Source of the DNA: Ulota crispa
Lineage: Eukaryota; Streptophyta; Bryopsida; Orthotrichales; Orthotrichaceae
Length of the DNA: 64,000 bases
Direction: 5' to 3'
Assembly (NCBI GenBank): GCA_963920765.1
Contig: OY987243.1
Coordinates: 27,399,419-27,463,418, forward strand
Shown piece by piece: positions 61,347 to 64,000 of this stretch (position 1 is its first letter; each line of letters starts with the position of its first letter). Below the pieces are notes generated by a model. The model was given only the letters and a program-made list of their open reading frames with translations. It did not search any database and was not told the origin of the DNA. A program made the translations under genes and the position numbers.

Positions 61347-61589
61347 TATTTCTACTTTACGTCCCAACTTTACAAATCTTAGTTCCACTTCATGTCATAG
61401 TATAGTTAGATTGTAAGAGAGCAAAAGAAAAGTATACACTTTGAAAAACGTTTTATATTTTCTTATACAACAAAATCGGCATTTGAGTTCTTTATGGTTG
61501 AATTTCTAGTTTTGGTATTGCATCCCAAATTTCAAGTCGCAGTGTGTTTTTTAAATTCCGTTGGTTGAAAATTCTTTAAACATGGAACT

Positions 61590-61964
61590 TAGGGGCACTT
61601 CACACTATGTCCCACGTCCAAAGTCCCATTGGAATCTAAGAATCTGATTGGTGTAGAGCTAAAAGTTGGAACTTGGTATTTCACACTATGTCTCAAGTCC
61701 CATGTCTCCATTACTTACATAGCATCATTTTTTGAAAGTTTGACATCAAAGATGGTGGGGCTTTACTCAAGGTTTGGGCGGACCATTTTGCTAGACCCAA
61801 CATTCAACCCAAGTCTCATTCATTTTGTTGCTAATATCATTCATAACTTTCTTTAGTTTCTTTAGAACTATCTTTTGCTTTTAATAGACCAAATAGGTTG
61901 GGATAAGGCATTGCGATGGGACTTACACAGATGGAACGTGAGACATAGTTTGAACCGGCCCTTA
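61590..61964. mobile_element. hAT-like MITE A3, 375 bp
   Basis: TAGGGGCACTTCACACTATG and CATAGTTTGAACCGGCCCTTA are inverted. The next motif, CCCACGTCCAAAGTCCC, is shared with the element at 62335-63021. Confidence 0.7.
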
Positions 61965-62334
61965 CAGTTTTGCAGTGTCCCGTGCCCCAAATCAAGACCC
62001 ACTTAGAAATGCCTACATGGCAGCACATATTGGAAATGCAAGGCTCAAGAAAGTGGGATTTTGATCCATAAATGAGATTCAATAAAAAAGAAAATATAAT
62101 TCGTAAACCAAGTTCTAACAAAAATTCATTACTATAACTATTTTAAAGGAAAAAATTTTGATTTATTTTTGCTCCTTCAATTTTAAATTTATTAGAATTT
62201 AATGTCAAACAGAAACTTGTGAAGTTGGGATGTGGGACATACTGTGATCAACCATTTGAAACAACTTCTCACTTGCTTCATGCTAAAACGTCCAAAAAGT
62301 GATACCATGTAATAGTTTTTAGGTCAAGCTATAT

Positions 62335-63021
62335 TTAGAGGTTGTTCACACTAAGGTAGGAACACCCATAAGCATTTGTGTTCCCATAACCGTCACCTGT
62401 GAAGTCTTGAAAAATTTATGGGAATGAATAGATGTAATTATAAGGGTGTACAACATGTGAACATGATATCTTAGTGTTGGTTATGGGTGCAATGGCAATT
62501 TTCTCTTTAAAAATTCACAACTTATTCTCACTGTATCCAAATAATACATTCAAAAGTGAAAACTCATTATTTTTCTGTTCCTAATAGGATTCTATAATTT
62601 GCTAGCTATTTATTAGTACTCATCATGTTCAACACTTTTAAATTAACGCTTATGGGTGCTCCTACCTTATGTCCCACATCCCACTAAACTTGAGAATTTG
62701 ATTAGTACATAGCCAAAAGTCATGACTTGACATTTCACACTAGGTCTTAAATCCCACATTTCAATTCATTACATTTTACTTACATAGCAACACTTTTTGA
62801 AAACTCTAGCGCCAACCAAGATGGGACTTCATCCAAAATTTGGATTGATCATTTTGCTAGACCCAATTTTCAACCCAAGTTCCACCAATATGTTTACATA
62901 AAATATTCGTGGCTTTTTATAGCACTTCTTTTCACCCTTAACAACCCAAAAAACTTAAAATCTAAACTCGAGGTGGGATTTACGGCGATGGGAAGTGGGA
63001 CGAAGTGTGAACGGCCCCTTA
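62335..63021. mobile_element. hAT-like MITE A4 interrupted by B6
   Basis: AGAGGTTGTTCACACTA and CGAAGTGTGAACGGCCCCTTA are inverted. Removing 62352-62669 and one TA restores CACACTATGTCCCACATCCC, which matches the uninterrupted relative at 61590-61964. Confidence 0.75.
62352..62669. mobile_element. TAAGGTAGG-type MITE (B6), 318 bp
   Basis: TAAGGTAGGAACACCCATAA and TTATGGGTGCTCCTACCTTA are inverted. It is inserted in the left terminus of the A4 element. The empty site shows a TA target duplication. Confidence 0.85.
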
Positions 63022-63630
63022 GAGAATTGAAGCACGGTATGAAGCTAGATGTCCCAATTTTCAATTTCTTGGCCAATCAGAGTGTGGTAATTCAGTGGGG
63101 CTTGGGAAATTCAAATTCCATTAACGAAATAACGGGTACAGGGCATTTCAATGGTGGTGGTGGTACTTGTCCAGGAGGGGGAGAGCCCACCCATTTATTA
63201 CATAAATAGCATCTGCCAGAAAAATTTCTAGAAGATCAAGCTTTATTGACCAGGTACCGGGTTTTCCTAATCTGACATGGTTTGTCAGAATTAACCCACT
63301 CCTGCCCTTTTGTACCCCCCTCTTTTCTTAACTTTAATTAATGGATCCCTCTGCATTTCACCACACATGTTCGCAACTAAGTTACTGTTCATTAGGACTT
63401 AACCTTTCTACTTGTTGTTCTACTCCTTTGAAGAAACATAGCAATGCACGAGGGTTATTCTTCTAGTGCTAATAATCAAAAGCCTTCATTCAAAATACAA
63501 AATATAATTCGGGGAATATTTCAATAGGTTTTTTCAAACTAGAGCCCCTTTACGCTTTGCAGGCCCAAAACGGTCCTAGTCCTTGCCCCCCTCTCATTGG
63601 TGTAATTTTTGAAATTAATCCCCAAGGTGT
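63022..63630. other. Intergenic DNA, nothing recognised
   Basis: Somewhat GC-richer with a GGTGGTGGTGG run near 63154. No gene or paired ends found. Confidence 0.35.
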
Positions 63631-63989
63631 TTAATCCTTAAAGGACAGATGGGTCACCATGGTATAGCAGTCTACAGTGTTTTTGCTCATGGGCACCAGT
63701 AGTATTGTTTCAAAAAGTTGGAAAATTTAATAATGCAAGGTGATCCCATGAAAAGTGCAATAAGGATAGCTTAGGATCTAACACTTTAATTTTGAGTTTT
63801 CTCACAACTTAAGGTACCTAAAAATAAGAGTGTATTTGATGAATTTTTTTACCTTCCTTGACGCACTACGTGTTTATGATCACTTCTGAACAAAAGTCAG
63901 ATGAAAAACAATTCAATTTTTCTCCAGGCTAGTGAATCTCTTTCCAGAGACAAAAATGATTTTCGACTTCTTGGACGTGTAGGGGTTAA
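63631..63989. mobile_element. TTAA-flanked MITE (T13), 359 bp
   Basis: TTAATCCTTAAAGGACAG at the left and GGACGTGTAGGGGTTAA at the right, TTAA on both sides. Confidence 0.7.
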
Positions 63990-64000
63990 ACTAGTACTGT

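Overview
The window is nuclear DNA from a land plant. It is AT-rich and gene-poor, with only two protein-coding genes in 64 kb, both split into eight short exons by GT-AG introns. One gene is for vitamin E synthesis in plastids and the other for the KDO branch of pectin (rhamnogalacturonan II) synthesis. The species cannot be fixed from sequence alone. A non-seed plant is possible, but nothing here proves it.

Genes. On the minus strand, 9620-12859 encodes homogentisate phytyltransferase (VTE2, 402 aa). All eight exons join in phase and both UbiA-family Asp-rich motifs are intact. On the plus strand, 52577-55066 encodes CMP-KDO synthetase (KDSB, 293 aa), again eight exons in phase, with a probable 5'-UTR intron. 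Upstream of KDSB lies a TATA box, telo-box and short first-exon-like module (51444-51558) of unclear ownership. Each gene has a GC-richer 5' region that stands out from the AT-rich surroundings. The two genes are 40 kb apart and show no functional link.

Everything else recognisable is non-autonomous DNA transposon, often nested. (1) A family bounded by TTAA plus CCCC(T/A) ends, with about 14 copies of 68 bp to 1.3 kb. Two near-identical ~0.9-kb copies lie in opposite orientation on either side of VTE2. (2) Elements ending in TAAGGTAG, inserted at TA. (3) Foldback elements with 8-9-bp target duplications, Mutator-like; one carries a 17-copy 22-bp minisatellite. (4) Two CACTA elements, 22941-27974 and 32442-35653, each with a perfect 3-bp target duplication and no transposase. 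(5) Elements with AGGGGC-GTTCACAC ends, which look hAT-like. (6) Two Stowaway-like elements, a tRNA-type SINE, hairpin MITEs and several tandem arrays.

No transposase or retroelement reading frame was recognised, so these elements must have been mobilised from elsewhere. The layout is 0-9 kb nested MITEs; 9-14 kb VTE2; 14-22 kb MITEs and foldbacks; 22.9-28 kb CACTA-1; 28-32 kb MITEs; 32.4-35.7 kb CACTA-2; 35.7-38.4 kb featureless; 38.4-51.4 kb nested MITEs; 51.4-55.1 kb KDSB; 55-64 kb MITEs and unclassified repeats.
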